Shown: positions 13,101 to 25,121, counted from the first letter of the stretch. The stretch: DNA of 64,000 bases from Pohlia nutans (GCA_022496805.1 CM040090.1:5946001-6010000), one strand, 5' to 3'. Notes: generated from the letters alone by a model not told the origin. Numbers and translations: made by a program.

Positions 13101-13584
13101 CTTTAGTTCTGTGCTTCTACAATAATCTTTACCATTTATAATGCGTGTGTTTGCAGATCACAACATCGGAACAAGGCAACAGCTCTGAATATGCTGCAGT
13201 CTCGCCTTCATCAAATAGAGGTAACACGTAGGGCAAAGGCCAATGCTCAACATACACAAGCCCTTTCGGATGGCTCATGGGGTAGTCAAATTCGCTCATA
13301 TGTTCTTCAGGTCAGAATGTTCTCAACATTTCTCAGTGCAATTCTGAAACAGCAGAGGCTAGTCATTTGGTTGTTTTCTCTCTGCACGTTCTTCTCAGTA
13401 AATGTTGTGTCGCCTTTTCTCAAAGACTTAATGGAAGTTGGATTTTGTGCGGGGTGGGTTGCAGCCGTATCAGATGGTGAAGGACTTACGCACAAACTAC
13501 GAGGTGTCAGATCCTAGTTCAGTATTGGACGGTGACATTGATGGATTCATTCTTGCCTATTTGGCGAACTCTTCAACCTCCTAG
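10169..13584 (+). CDS. Peptide chain release factor 2, organellar (mitochondrial-type, alphaproteobacterial-like)
   Basis: A class I release factor that should recognise UGA and UAA in an organelle ribosome. Six exons join in frame to 440 aa: 10169-10459, 11596-11808, 12139-12240, 12563-13005, 13157-13310, 13465-13584. The first ~97 residues are Arg/Ser/Ala-rich, like a targeting peptide, with a poly-Ser run from a CAG repeat. The stop-recognition SPF tripeptide is near residues 276-278, which marks RF2 rather than RF1. The catalytic GGQ (in [10 protein letters not shown]) is at about 322-324. [35 protein letters not shown] and [12 protein letters not shown] match bacterial RF2. The intact [18 protein letters not shown] context resembles alphaproteobacterial and mitochondrial RF2 more than the plastid protein (inference). 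The first ATG after an in-frame stop was chosen as the start. Confidence 0.85.
11842..12053. mobile_element. TTAA-flanked MITE, group B copy 3 in release factor intron 2
   Basis: Left end TTAACGAGGACC, right end GGTCTTTTAGGGCTTCA (decayed), about 212 bp. The internal block TTCACTGATTCTAGTGATAT matches copy 1 at 1651-1889. It lies wholly within intron 2. Confidence 0.6.
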
Positions 13585-14228
13585 ACTTCAACACCACACT
13601 AGTAATAACATCTGGTGGACACAACAAGTGTGGGATCGGAAAACACAGTAAGGTTACCTCTCTTTTCCTTTCTTTGCAAGTGCATGATGTACAGTCCATT
13701 CAAAAAGCTCCCTTTATAACTGTTACAATGTTAACTCACTATAAATGTTGGGAAAATTTTACTCCAGAGCCTAACATTTATAGAGGGTGGACTGTAGTCT
13801 GTTGTGACACCAAAAGCAAGCTGTTGGTCTCTTTGAAGAATTGCAGTTTGAAACAATGAATCTGTGGTTCTGAGCACTGACTGAGAGTATGGCGCTGCTG
13901 CAGATGCGATGTCTCTGCACCGGAGACTTGAAACCCGAATCTTTCATTTGAGGTCAATGGGTTTGGCTGTGCCTGTAGATTTTCATGATCGGGAGTGGGA
14001 AAGGTATTCTACCGTGCTTGCTAGAGGCAGCTTCAGATGATTATTTGGTGCTGTGTAATTACTGACAAGGCTTAGGATTTGAAGGTGGTGGAACCTAGTA
14101 GTGCTGAACTAAGCCCTCTGCCTGTAGTTGGATTTGGTTGTCATTTGCTAATCCATATAACTTGACACATGCGGGTTGCTTAGTTTGGCACTACATTAGT
14201 GGAAGATGCTTTTACTAGGAAGAATAAG
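13585..14228. other. Downstream flank of the release factor gene
   Basis: No ORF of merit. It probably contains the 3' untranslated region of the release factor transcript. No repeat structure is seen. Confidence 0.3.
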
Positions 14229-14329
14229 CAGCGTTCTTTTTTCTGGCGACAAGAAGTTGCTGGCAGATGCTTGGAAGCAGCTGCGAAGGAGCTGCGAGCA
14301 ACTTCTTGTCGCCAGAAAAAAGAACGCTG
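14229..14329. mobile_element. 101-bp perfect hairpin MITE, hAT-like
   Basis: Two 32-bp arms, 14230-14261 and 14297-14328, are exact inverses with no mismatch (33 bp with the outer C/G pair), separated by a 35-base loop. The ends are CAGCGTTC and GAACGCTG. The 8-bp direct repeat AGAATAAG sits immediately outside both ends (14221-14228 and 14330-14337). An 8-bp target duplication and CAGNG-type ends are features of hAT transposons. The perfect arms suggest a recent insertion. Confidence 0.8.
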
Positions 14330-14402
14330 AGAATAAGAGGCACATTGTTAATGGACACACAATCTATTAAATTGAATAGGTACAATTTGAATTAAGTAAT
14401 TT

Positions 14403-15345
14403 ATCAACCCCTGGAGGACCGAGAAGACCAAAGTCGGGGCCGCGTGATTTTTTTTAAAAGCAATTTTGACTATGTTCTATGTGGACTTCCTGGCTAAGTT
14501 ACACCAATCATATTTTGAAAGACATAATTAAGATGGAACCAAATTCTATATCACAAGAATCGATGAAGAACATTAGGGGGTGTCACACCTCTTTCTTCCC
14601 ATTCTCAGAGAATGGAGAATGGGGACGTGGCACACTCTCCTTGAATGGCGGAGGGCCCATTCTTGGAGATTGAAGAATTCCATTCTTTTCCTTCACGGGT
14701 GAAGTATGGAGAATTGAGAATGGCCCATGCTTGGAGGATGAGTAAGAGCATGCCCAGCAACAGGTATTTTGGAGGGACCAATGCCAAGATTTGGTGTAGT
14801 TATCTCCACTTGCTTCAAAGTTTGGTCCAGCAACTACCCACCAACGTTAAATAATAGTTTTTGGAGCCAAAGTTTGAGGTTTCCCCGCCATCCAGAGAAG
14901 CTTTGGTGCAAGCAAATTTCTCACACCAAGCAAGCAAAGATGTTCAATCAACAATTAAATAACAAGCTTGAAGACTATTCACCGGCCCGTGCTTCAAGGT
15001 CATCAAGTTACTTTCATGAAATCTTCATTTTATAAGTTGCCTTGGTGTTCGCTCCAGGAACGTGCTGGGGTACTTCTTGTATTACATTCCTCCATAATCA
15101 AAATGGCCTTCAAATTGATGCTTGGCGGACATTTTTTCTCTGGAGCTGTTGGGCTTGCTCTAACCAACTAACAACCTCTATCCTCCATTCTCAATCTTCA
15201 CAAACCACAAAAAGGGTGTCACACCTATTCCATGGAGAAGCTATCCTATTGGCTCCTCTTTTTCCTCATTCTCCATTCTCTGAGGAGGTGTGACAACCCC
15301 TATTCCATGTTTTGTTCAGAAATCAAATATGTTTGAAGAAATATA
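14403..15345. mobile_element. Group B MITE copy 4, split by another MITE
   Basis: The left half (14403-14575) begins with a decayed TCAACCCCTGGAGGACC and contains TATCACAAGAATCGATGAAG, the group B block. It is interrupted at 14576 by a 725-bp element. The sequence after 15302 (CATGTTTTGTTCAGAAATCAAAT) resumes the group B match seen in copy 2. The right terminus is lost. Confidence 0.5.
14576..15300. mobile_element. 725-bp element with GGGGGTGTCACACCTC ends
   Basis: The left end GGGGGTGTCACACCTC and right end GAGGTGTGACAACCCC match as inverted repeats at 15 of 16 positions. Inner subterminal blocks also pair (CATTCTCAGAGAATGGAGAATG with CATTCTCCATTCTCTGAG, partly). TA flanks both sides, so a TA duplication (Tc1/mariner-like) is possible. 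It is inserted in group B copy 4. A single similar end, TAGGGGGTGTCACA, occurs at 5012 in a transporter intron. No transposase is visible. Confidence 0.65.
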
Positions 15346-16153
15346 GTTATGTTAAGAGCATCCTCTATGCACACGGCATATAAAATTCAGTAACTTTTTT
15401 ATTTACATAGAACTAGTACTTGATAGTCATTAGAAGTACATTCAAAATTACATTGAATAAACACTAGAAAATCGAGATTTTAACATTGAATGATCAAGCT
15501 ACAGTCATTGAATATATTGTATTTTAAAATTTCGTTGTGTCCACAAATAAAAAATCATCTGATTGACATCGTAAAGGCATATGAATTCTTTTATATCTAT
15601 TTACGATTTCAAATATGCTCCCAATCATAGGGAATAAAGGTTGTACTTTAGTACTTGTTGGAAATATTTTATTTACTCAAATGAACTTTTTTCTATTATA
15701 GATGGTGGTTTTGAATCTCTTTTCTATCTATTCATCACTTGAACATGGCTATTGCAAGTAGGGTTATATCAATAGAAGGTGCTACTAGTTCAATTCCAAA
15801 TTATAAACTTCATTGCAATTAGCTTCAACTTGTGAAATTGATTTCATAACCCTAAACTTTTTAGGGGTTTTCACCATTAATTCACCACGTTGTAGATTTA
15901 TCTCATATTTATATTTTTGAACTTTTTAGACTGGTCAAGTGTTTTCTATTATCTCTATTGATCATAAAAATTTGAGTTTGTTGTTTTACATCTTGTACCA
16001 TATGAAGATTGTAACAAGTAGTGCATTTGTCACATCATTTTTAAATGAATTCCTTGGCCTTGCAAAAGTCAATGTAGAACACCTTGGTGAGCAAGGGGAC
16101 GTCGAGGGTCACGATCCAAAAGGACCTTGCAAGAGACAATGTGTGGGAACTAA

Positions 16154-16514
16154 GGGCCGCTTCACACTATAGCCGAAGGTCAAGAGGCCATCGATTTCCA
16201 CCAATCGGATTGCATGAAACCAAGAATTTGGCCTCTTGACCCTTCATATTAGAGGCCAAAGTCTAAAAGTCGTCGCATTTTCAAAATGTCTACATGGCAA
16301 CACTTTTTGATCCAGTTGACAGACTCTTGAAGGAAATTTGGGTTGAACAAGAATAGAAACCCAAACTACGGTTGAGAGGCCGTCGATTTTTTTCCATAAA
16401 AAATAAAAACTATACTTTATTGCCTATTTTCAGCCCATTTCTTTGGACTCAACAAAGTTTGGCCACTCAATCCTATGGCCTCTTGACTTGAATGGCCATA
16501 GTATGAAGCGGCCC
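16154..16514. mobile_element. MITE with GGGCCGCTTCACACTAT ends, group F copy 1
   Basis: A 361-bp element with left end GGGCCGCTTCACACTAT and right end ATAGTATGAAGCGGCCC. Copies are at 33270-33633 (complete) and 26984-27145 (right part only). Internal AGGTCAAGAGGCC and inverse blocks form further pairing. Flanks TAA and TTA fit a TNA-type target (PIF/Harbinger-like, inference). Confidence 0.75.
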
Positions 16515-19500
16515 TTAGAGGTGTCCGATATGAACATCTTGTGAGAGAGTGTTTTATAGAAGACCGAGATGGAAGTGTGCCACACATGGTTGAAACCTTG
16601 TGAGAGGACACATTTGGGTTGAAAGAACACGTAAATTTGAGACGTGATTCAAAAATTATGGCTCCTCAAAGTTAGTAGTATCCTAGGATTATATATCAGT
16701 ATTGAGGGTGGGACTCAAAGTTCCCGATAACACCCTCAATCGAATGGGATTTATACGTTGATTCAAAAGAATGAAACAAGGTTGTGACTATTGAAACATG
16801 TGTCCTAATAGAAAGGGTTGAAAGATATGGTGACTCTTGTTTCCATAACTAATCATGATTGGGCTCAAATTGTAAAGATATTATAAGATAAGCGGCTTGA
16901 TTACCCTATGTGTAGCTTTTAGTGAGCTTACTAGTCAAGCCTTGGGAAAGGTAAAGAGATGAGATCGTTGACAGTGAGGATATGCATCGTTGAGGTACAT
17001 CTTATATGAATAAAAAGAGAGCTCGGGCGTAATGAGACATCTTTTGACTCTCTTCTATATTCGGGATGAAGAGCTCTTAACTCATGTTTTTTGAAGGTTT
17101 CTCCCAAAGCTTTGTCTCTTGTATTATTCCATATACTATGACAAGTGGAATCCTTCCTTGCTCCATCATGGTGCCAAGAGCTGTCACGGACATAGATCCT
17201 TGAGATGAGTATTGCAAAGACTAGGTCTTGGAACCAAAGATAAGTTATTGTCCAAACTAGTTCGTGATGGGTATTGTCGTATTGTCCAGAGATAAGTTAT
17301 TGTCCAAACTAGTTCGTGATGGGTATTGCCACCAATATAGAACCTTCTAGAATACTTTTAGAAGTTCTATAGATCCTTAGACTTTTAGGATCTTTCTAGA
17401 TACTTCCTAGGGACTCTCATAGTCTCTAGGAAGCTCCTTCAGAAGCTTCCGTAGTACTAGTATATCTAGGGGACGAGATGAGGGACTCCTCACTCTCGTC
17501 AACACAAGTTAGGAGCAACCTTGAGTATTGCCTTGCCTTGAATCTTGTTCAACTATTGATTTAGTTCAATATACTTTCTTGAGAACCACTCTTGTGTACT
17601 ATTGCACTTCTTGTTTTTGGGTCCTTGTTCATGCTCTTGTTCTTGTTCTCTTTTTCTTGTTCTTGAGTTCTTGTGTCCCTGACAAGAGCTCTTAACTCAC
17701 TTTCTTTAGGGATTTTCCCGAATGGTTTGTTTCTTTTATTATGACATAAACTATGAGGAGAGAGGGATGTTCTCCCTCGTCACTTTCATATGGTTCTAAG
17801 GTAAGTTGGTGTGGTCTCCAAATAATGAGGTTAGTGTTGGGATCTAACTTCCAAACTTTTGGAATTGAAAGGTGCTCGTTTGCGACTCTTCACATTCGTT
17901 CGGACTTCAGAGATGTCCCACTCTACACTAAGCCACTAATATGGTGTCTCGAGAATTGTAAGTCTCAAAGTGAGAATCTAGAACCTATTAGAGAGAGTTG
18001 GGTGTCAATTAAGGCCTAAGGACGGAGTTCCATCAACTTGCAATTCTGGTCGGTGATAAGCAAGAAGATTGTCAAAGGAATGCTATTAACATCCAAATGT
18101 TGATGATGCACTCGGAGTCAAAAACTGTTCCTTTGAGTGAATCTTTTACGAGCGGGGGATTTTGGCCAGGACGTACCTAGAGTTCCGTTTTGCAAATCTA
18201 GAAGAGGACATTGGAATAGTCAGTCATATTAATTTGGGAAAATGTTGCAAATTTGGACAATGCCAAAATTGCGCTATTGAATTCAAGTGCACAATTCTCT
18301 AAAAACTAAGACAAGCGGGCAATTAAACATTCAAGGCTTAGGTGCCAATATCTTGTACTTTTGCCAAATCTTGTACGTTAGCCAATTTAGTGTATAATTA
18401 TGTATACCATAGGAAAGGCTCTATAATTGCTGCTAATTGGTGGCTTCCGGGCTAAATGTTAGACTGATTCGTAAACTCAAACGGAACCATGCATACATCA
18501 TCTAACTCGGTAGTCGGCATGTGAAACTGGCAACCATATGGAGTCTCGGGTTGAACAATTGCAAGTTCCATCATTGAGCATGATCTACTGAAGCATATAA
18601 AGCCTATAATGAAACAATTCTGGCTTCTCCCACCTTCAGTGTCTATTATTTGTGCTGTCATTTTCGTCCTGAAATTAAGGTAAAAAAAATCAATATTTTT
18701 GGAATGTTTGCATGGGAGAGTAGAAATGGCAGCACAATAGCAATTTTGGAGAAAAATTGGTCGGATCCTTTAGGGGTTACACATACTTGAATATTTTGAT
18801 ATTAGATAGATAGGAGGCTGATTGGACAGGCAACTTGGAGGGGATGGGCAATCCATCAACAACCCTGGTAAATTACTCGGCTACTACTATAACATCTGCA
18901 AACTAGTTGTTGTTGATGAAGAAGGACGACCGGGATCGCCAAAGTTCACTCCTCTCATAAACCTCAACCTCATTGCCCCACACAATTCACTAGTAAGTTG
19001 ACTTCGGAGCTATAACAGCCGTGCCCCATAGGTTTGATCAGATCAAATAACAATTTCTATATTTTGAGGTGATAACTCAAAATACTCCTTTCTAAACTAC
19101 GAAAGTTCTTTAAGGAACGGTTTATGGCATTCACATGTGCAAGACAGTGAGGGATGGGCGATGACACCATTGGAAGAGCCACATAATTCTACGCTAGTTC
19201 TAGGTGGCACAACAAGAGGAGACCACGAATCTTCAGTATTGAAATCTTATAGACAAAGTGGCAAACAACATTGATATCAATTTAATACTAAAAGCTCTAC
19301 TAGCTAGATTCCAAACGAATATAGTGAAGGTGTTGATGATTTGAAGGTGCCAATATCTTGATATTTTAATAGAATTGAAGAACTAAAGTAAAATACATTC
19401 GGGACAGTGTGATCCTTCAGTTCAATTGAGGTAACTATTTTTTAAACTCTATACGCGAGTCTGAGTCTAATTAAAATTATAACAGTCAAGATAGTTCACA

Positions 19501-19896
19501 AGGCTCTTAGTACAAATTAAGACTGGTATGTAACAATGCATAGATCCAAGATTCTAGTTGGGCATCTGACAAAGTGCGGTTAAGTGCCAATTGCTTGTAA
19601 TTTAACAAAAATATATGATGTTATTTTGTTTATTTACAAACTATAATATGTACAATACATCAATTCTATATGATCGGCTCACACAGGAATGATCTATATC
19701 CCATCTTCAATCAACAATCAGCTAGCTACATATGAATTGTAAACTAATTGCTTCAAGTTGAAATCATGCTCCACCGTTCATTCCAGCCAGAAGCAGGCTT
19801 ATTGTTCGATCAAACTCCTCCCACAAAGTCCTTGCAATCGCGTCACCCATTCGATTTCCCTTTTTGAAATGCCACGATTTTGTTTCCTGATTTTGT
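16515..19896. other. Gene-poor region with a local tandem duplication
   Basis: No supported gene in about 3.4 kb. A 39-bp segment beginning AGATAAGTTATTGTCC is directly repeated at about 17239 and 17290. At 18764 a lone group B end (GGATCCTTTAGGGGTTAC) marks a truncated MITE. Short ORFs (17753-18019, 18452-18661) show no recognisable domain. Confidence 0.35.
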
Positions 19897-20583
19897 TTAA
19901 CCTCTTGAACCAAGGCTAGGAGAAGTTCCATTGTTGCAAATCATGCTCACCAGCCTCATTCGATTCCTCTCAAGTTCAAAAATCCGGTGGTCTTTCTCCT
20001 CAACTTGACGTCTCAAGTCAACAATCACGTGTTCTAAATCGCTCCTCTCACGTTGCGAATTGGATCGCTCTATCTCCAAATTGCACACTCGGGTGAGAAG
20101 TGCAGTAGAGTGTTCCCTGATCAGCCTCTTGTATCTACTAGCTATTGTCTTTGTAAAGTCACCCGTAGTGGGATACACGTGAGCTAAACCTTCCGTGCTT
20201 GCAGTACCCCTAACCAATAGTGGTTTTCTCGGGCGGGGAGGAATGGTCGTGTCTGAAGCTGCAGAGCTCTCAACAGCGCTACTCTCGTTGTCGTTGCCGT
20301 TGTTGGGCCCTCCACAAACTCCACCGCCGTAAAGTGGAATGATGTTGCGATCTATCCTCAATTTATGTCTGCAAACTGGGCAACATGGTATAGTTCTATC
20401 CCGGAGCCACTTGTACACGCATGGCCAACAGAAGACGTGTCCACATGACCCTGCAACTGGATCCGTCGGGGGTTCGAAACAGATGTGGCACTCCAACACA
20501 TCTTTTTGTTTTGGACGAGATAGGTATGATTTGTCATTGCCTATGGCGAAGGTCGTGGATAAAGGATGACTGATTGGATCCAT
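19897..20583 (-). CDS. RMA-like RING-HC E3 ubiquitin ligase
   Basis: A single-exon ORF of 228 aa. A RING-HC finger occupies residues 32-71: C32-x2-C35-x11-C47-x-H49-x2-C52-x2-C55-x12-C68-x2-C71, in the context ECHICFEPPTDPV, CGHVFCWPCVYKWL and CPVCRHKL. This is characteristic of RMA/RNF5-type ligases, which ubiquitinate membrane-protein clients at the endoplasmic reticulum. The middle (80-130) is Gly/Ser/Asn-rich and disordered-looking. Residues about 165-215 (many E, R, L, with heptad-like spacing) likely form a coiled coil. The usual hydrophobic C-terminal anchor of RMA proteins is absent. A possible extra C-terminal exon (IARTLWEEFDRTISLLLAG on the minus strand near 19785-19850) would add a weak hydrophobic segment but could not be joined convincingly. 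Confidence 0.82.
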   Translation of the reverse strand: MDPISHPLSTTFAIGNDKSYLSRPKQKDVLECHICFEPPTDPVAGSCGHVFCWPCVYKWLRDRTIPCCPVCRHKLRIDRNIIPLYGGGVCGGPNNGNDNESSAVESSAASDTTIPPRPRKPLLVRGTASTEGLAHVYPTTGDFTKTIASRYKRLIREHSTALLTRVCNLEIERSNSQRERSDLEHVIVDLRRQVEEKDHRIFELERNRMRLVSMICNNGTSPSLGSRG

Positions 20584-20810
20584 AACTCTTAGGCGTGACT
20601 AGTACTAGTTTCTACTCAGTCTTGATTGTGCTCTTCACTTCGGCACTTCCACGCCTTGCTAGATGCGACTCAATGTACAAGTATTGGAAACAATCTACAT
20701 TGAACGGTATGAAAATACTCCCAGTTAGCACTAACAGATTGAAGTTAGCTCTAATCGCAAGTTTGTAAGTTCACAGAAGTTTTGATTATGGCATGAGGCC
20801 CCTGCCCATG

Positions 20811-21112
20811 TTTGCTTATGTAGGGCCGATGTTGGAGCCTTGGTGGTGAGATTTGCCCTAAGTTCTTGGTTGGCCTCAAGCGTTGGGACTCAAGACTTCG
20901 TGGAATTCGGTCTCATTCATTTTTCACATCAAGCCTCGGAAGCTAGTATAATAATTTGATTGTTTGCTTATGTAGGGCCGATGTTGGAGCCTCGGTGGTG
21001 AAATTTGCCCCAAGTTGTTAGTTCGCCTCAGGCATCAGGATTCAAGACTTCGTGGCATTCGGTCTCATTCATTTTTCACTTCAAGCCTCGGAAGCTAGTA
21101 TAATAATTTGGT
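20811..21112. repeat. 151-bp tandem duplication
   Basis: Two head-to-tail units, each starting GTTTGCTTATGTAGGGCCGA and ending near GAAGCTAGTATAATAATTTG, start at 20811 and 20962. They differ at scattered positions. Non-coding; located upstream of the RING gene on its 5' side. Confidence 0.85.
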
Positions 21113-22390
21113 TCTCATGAGTCGTCGAAGCAGGCTCGTCCAGAGTGTTGGTGTCCTTGTGATGAGTCCTTTTTTGGTGCTGAAAAACTTTTGAAGTCCA
21201 CCAAGCTCTTACACACCTCTTACTCACCTATTAAGGATAAACCACCAAGATCTTCCACACCTTTTAACTATTTGGAATGAACAAATAATAATATAATAAA
21301 ACAAAATTTATTGAAGATTCTTCAAATTCAAGGTGACTTTACAAATAACTCTAATATATAACCAAGTACTATCTAATTTGAAATATATTACAACATTTAT
21401 ATTCCCCTAATATCTAAGAATCTTGATGTTGGTCCAACACATGTGTATAATATATTTAACATGTCTATTTTGTGGCATGGCTACCTTTCTACATTTTAGA
21501 GCATCACATATGGCATAAATCAATTCCCTTATGGAATCATGGTATGAAATTAAATTCCACCACTAACTCCAAACACCAAAAAAATTCAAACATTTGGTTA
21601 ATAAAAGATGAGGAATACAGTTGAACATAGAGGCATAGAGCTAGCAAAATTCATCTTAAAAGAAATCATCAAATAAATTCATATGGTTTCAGAATGTATC
21701 ATTCTTTACAACAAATCAATTAAGGAGTGAATTGTGGCACTATTGGTTGAAAAAAATGAAGTAGCAGCTTTAACCACCTCCAAGATGTACTACATATGTA
21801 CATAGTTACTCAATATGTTGCAATCTTCTAATAACATCTTCCAAGATGTTTTTCTAACGTGTAAGATAAAAAAATATCTAATTGGACAATAGACCTAGAG
21901 TGAACCAAAGGCCTTCATTCTAACATAACATACAACTTTTAGGAGCTCTTTACATGTTATCCCTAAGACCTTTCTAAGAATTCACCCTAAAATGATAAAC
22001 TACCCTACATTTGGTCCATCCAAGGTACATTGTCCAATTTAGGTACCTGTACCTTACCCCCTGCATAGATTGCAACCACCATTACATTCACGCCCACTGC
22101 CTTTCCTTCATGCTCTCTTGAGCCTCCACCTGTCCGCTTAGCTAGTGATGAAATGTTGTTGGGTGTGAAATATTCCACACCATATATTGGAGAGCCAAGT
22201 CAGTGACACTGCATGCTATTGAATGTTATGACCCATGATGGCTTCAACCCAATTCATGCCCTTCTCATTTTCTAATGATAATTTGCCATCAATATGGAGA
22301 GCAGTCACTTACGAACCAAAGGTACGAAAAATATGTACTAGGTAGCAAAACCTGACAAATGAAAGAGAAAAGGAAAAAAGAAAGAAAGGG
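21113..22390. other. AT-rich intergenic DNA
   Basis: No coding potential or repeat structure recognised between the tandem duplication and the 3' end of the response regulator gene. Confidence 0.4.
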
Positions 22391-25121
22391 TCAAGTGATA
22401 AACAAATCACTCGGCCGTGGGGGCCGCCTCTCGGGACTGGAAACCTCATGCAAATCAGAACACTCCACTTTCCTCTTTCCACACATGGAACTGCCAGAGC
22501 TTTCTCCCCGAATTTCAGAGCTTGAGGATGGGCTTGGGGATCTTATATGCCTCCTCAGTCGCTTCACATCTGCCATTTGAACAGGCTTGATTATAAATTC
22601 TTCCGCACCTTCTGCTAGACATCTGCAAGAAAATAAACCAACATGTCAATGCTGGGTAATGGTCTGATATGGGTACCGGTGAGACGCTTTTCATTAAACG
22701 TGACTTATAAATAAAAATTCCGTTTCATTATGCTAGAAATTTCGTCTTTTAACACCATATATAGGCCATTACTATTAGGCCATTACTATTAGGCCATCAC
22801 CTTTCTGTATGTTTTAAAAACACGAGTAGAAACACCAACAAACGAGAAGACCCTCCAGAAGACAAACTAGAGTGACTGACTTGTGAGTCTTTTTGGGCAT
22901 GCTTCTTTGGTGTTTCTACTACAATTATTGTCATTACTGTGAATCGTGCAAAATTAGTGTGAGACTTTAAGTGTACCAATTAATCCTCACACTACTTTCA
23001 GTACATAGAACTCAAATGTACATTATTGTAAGAATTCTCAATTATTGCAACTCACACTTTTGTTCTAATACCACAATTACTGTGAGAATACTGAGTTACT
23101 GTGACTCACAATAACATGAAGGAAAAGGCCAGCTGCGGCTTTTTAACCCCTAATGGACTGATAAAAATCCCAATTTAGGTATCATATTCTTGTTTTGAGC
23201 GTTTTTGATTGAGCAGCCTGTATTCTTTTTGTTCCAATCTTTATATTTTTTTTATCAACACATACAATGTTAAGGAAAAAAAATAAAAATATCCTTAATC
23301 CTCTGCCTGTTTGGAGAGTATAAGCATGTGCAACATAATGTATGGTCACGGCAACAAGATGTATGGGATAAAGAAGGCATATCAATCACCTCTCAATGCG
23401 AGTAGTGTCATTTTCAGACGACATGACAACCACGGGGATTTCCTTCAATGCTGATGTCTTGGCCTGAACATCATCATGCAGCAGCATCTCTGTGCAGCTT
23501 AGCAACCATCCAGGACTTTCAATTCATTCCACAACCTAATTATCTTTTCCTTTGGCATCTTGCTTCTTGCTTATTAAAACCTAGACTATGGAGTTCTCTA
23601 CACGTCATAAAGAAGCAGTAAAGTTCTAAGGGTAATACTACTCAAATCATACAAGCACATCAGTCACTAAAATACTACCAGATTGAAACCTAGGTTACAG
23701 TCAAAAAGAGCCAAAGAGGAACAGTACCTTTACTCGTTTTAGTAGGTCATAGCCCGTCATCTCGGGCATACAATAATCTGTGATAATCAGGTTGATATCC
23801 AGCTTCTGCATGATCCCACAGTAGATGAATAAACTTCATTCATTTGTTTCTTAATCCATAAGGTAGAAACACCTGAGATAAGCATAGTTGAGGGCCCCCT
23901 TTTTAAGGTAGAATGAGTAATTGAAAATGATGATTTTCAAAAAATACGTAGAATTCATGGATAAGCCATATAATCGCTCTGATTTTTCAAAGGTAAAAGT
24001 TTCTTAGGTTACTTAAATTGTGTCAAAAAAATCAATCTCTATAAAATCCAAACTAATTAAGTTTGGAAATGGTTTAACAACATTTTATGGAATGGTTTTA
24101 GAGCAAGAATGGGTGCAAGAACGAAATTGGGTGCACGAACAAAATTGGGTGTAAGAACGAAATAGGGTGTTTCTACTTTAGAATGTACAGTAGAAGTCAG
24201 GAACCAATTTTGGCATTGAAAAGAAAAGTACCTTGAAAGAACTGATAGGGCTTTCTGAAAGCCCCAATACCTCTAAAGCCCTCAAAGCACTGTTGACAGT
24301 CGTGACTGCATGAAAAAGGAGTTCGAACACCATAAGAAAATATCATCAGGTCAATGAAATAGACAATCTCCACTCTGACTAATCGTTGGGTTGTTTTTCT
24401 AGATCAGATAATTATGTTGCCTTATTTAACACAAACGTGTATGATACATAAATTTGAATTTCAATGTCTAAAACACAAGTCGTCACATACTCAAAACTTA
24501 TTTATCATTGTGAGTATGACTCCAAAAAGCAATAATAGTGTCATGTCACAGGTCCTACATCAAAAATCTACGTAATGGCTAGATTTGTAGATCCTATTAC
24601 GCCTGTGATTCTCTCAAAATCTACGTAATGGCTAGAATTGTGGATCCTATTACCCCCGTGATTCTCTCAAAGAGCATATTTATGTAACCAAAGAAATCGT
24701 GTCATAGTAAGAGCAAGAGAGAAAGTGACAAACCTTTATAGGATGAGACTTTGAGAAGCTTTTCAATCACCCGTTGGTCAACATGGCTGTCATCGACAGC
24801 CAGAATGTGGTACTGAAAAGAGCTAGTAACACCTGGTTTGGTTTGTGAATTATGATTATTAGTAGTAGTGGTATTATTAGTGCTTGCACAAATGTTTTCT
24901 ATGCTAGCAGAAAGGAGGCTCATGGTTTCCGCTGTTGTTTCGCCCACCAGTTTAATTCGCTGGACTGTGTCTGGAAAGGAACTCAAACTGGTCACGGACT
25001 CCGAGCTTCCCAGCTTCCGCATCTTCTTGGCTACCCCTTGCAGCTTGGCAGCAACAACAACAACAGAAGAAGAAGACCTGCTGCTGTCCACCACCTCTGC
25101 CTCGGAGGACATCCGCACCAT
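22391..25121 (-). CDS. Type-A response regulator (cytokinin signalling)
   Basis: A receiver-domain protein of the plant type-A ARR kind, which takes phosphate from histidine phosphotransfer proteins and dampens cytokinin responses. Five exons on the minus strand join to 289 aa: 24734-25121, 24232-24305, 23728-23805, 23390-23487, 22391-22622, with GT-AG borders in correct phase. Key receiver residues are all present: the acidic pair at about 110-111 ([10 protein letters not shown]), the phospho-acceptor Asp at about 164 ([17 protein letters not shown]), Ser at about 203 (VVVMSSEN) and Lys at about 225 ([10 protein letters not shown]). There is no Myb-like output domain; the C-terminal tail is Ser/Pro-rich, as in type-A members. 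The exon 4 acceptor at 23488 is the weakest join. An N-terminal extension of about 100 residues, rich in Ser and Asn/Thr, is unusually long. Introns hold tandem repeats and a MITE fragment. Confidence 0.88.
23143..23275. mobile_element. Truncated group B MITE in response regulator intron 4
   Basis: Begins TTTTTAACCCCTAATGGACTG and retains TTATCAACACATACAATGTT, as in group B. The right half is missing. Confidence 0.4.
24109..24176. repeat. Short tandem repeat in response regulator intron 1/2 region
   Basis: Three imperfect units of about 19 bp, consensus GGGTGCAAGAACGAAATTG, run head-to-tail about 60 bp downstream (on the minus strand) of exon 2. Confidence 0.6.
24560..24665. repeat. Tandem duplication in response regulator intron 1
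   Basis: Two units of about 55 bp, each containing ATCTACGTAATGGCTAGA and TGTGATTCTCTCAAA, lie next to each other within intron 1. Confidence 0.7.
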
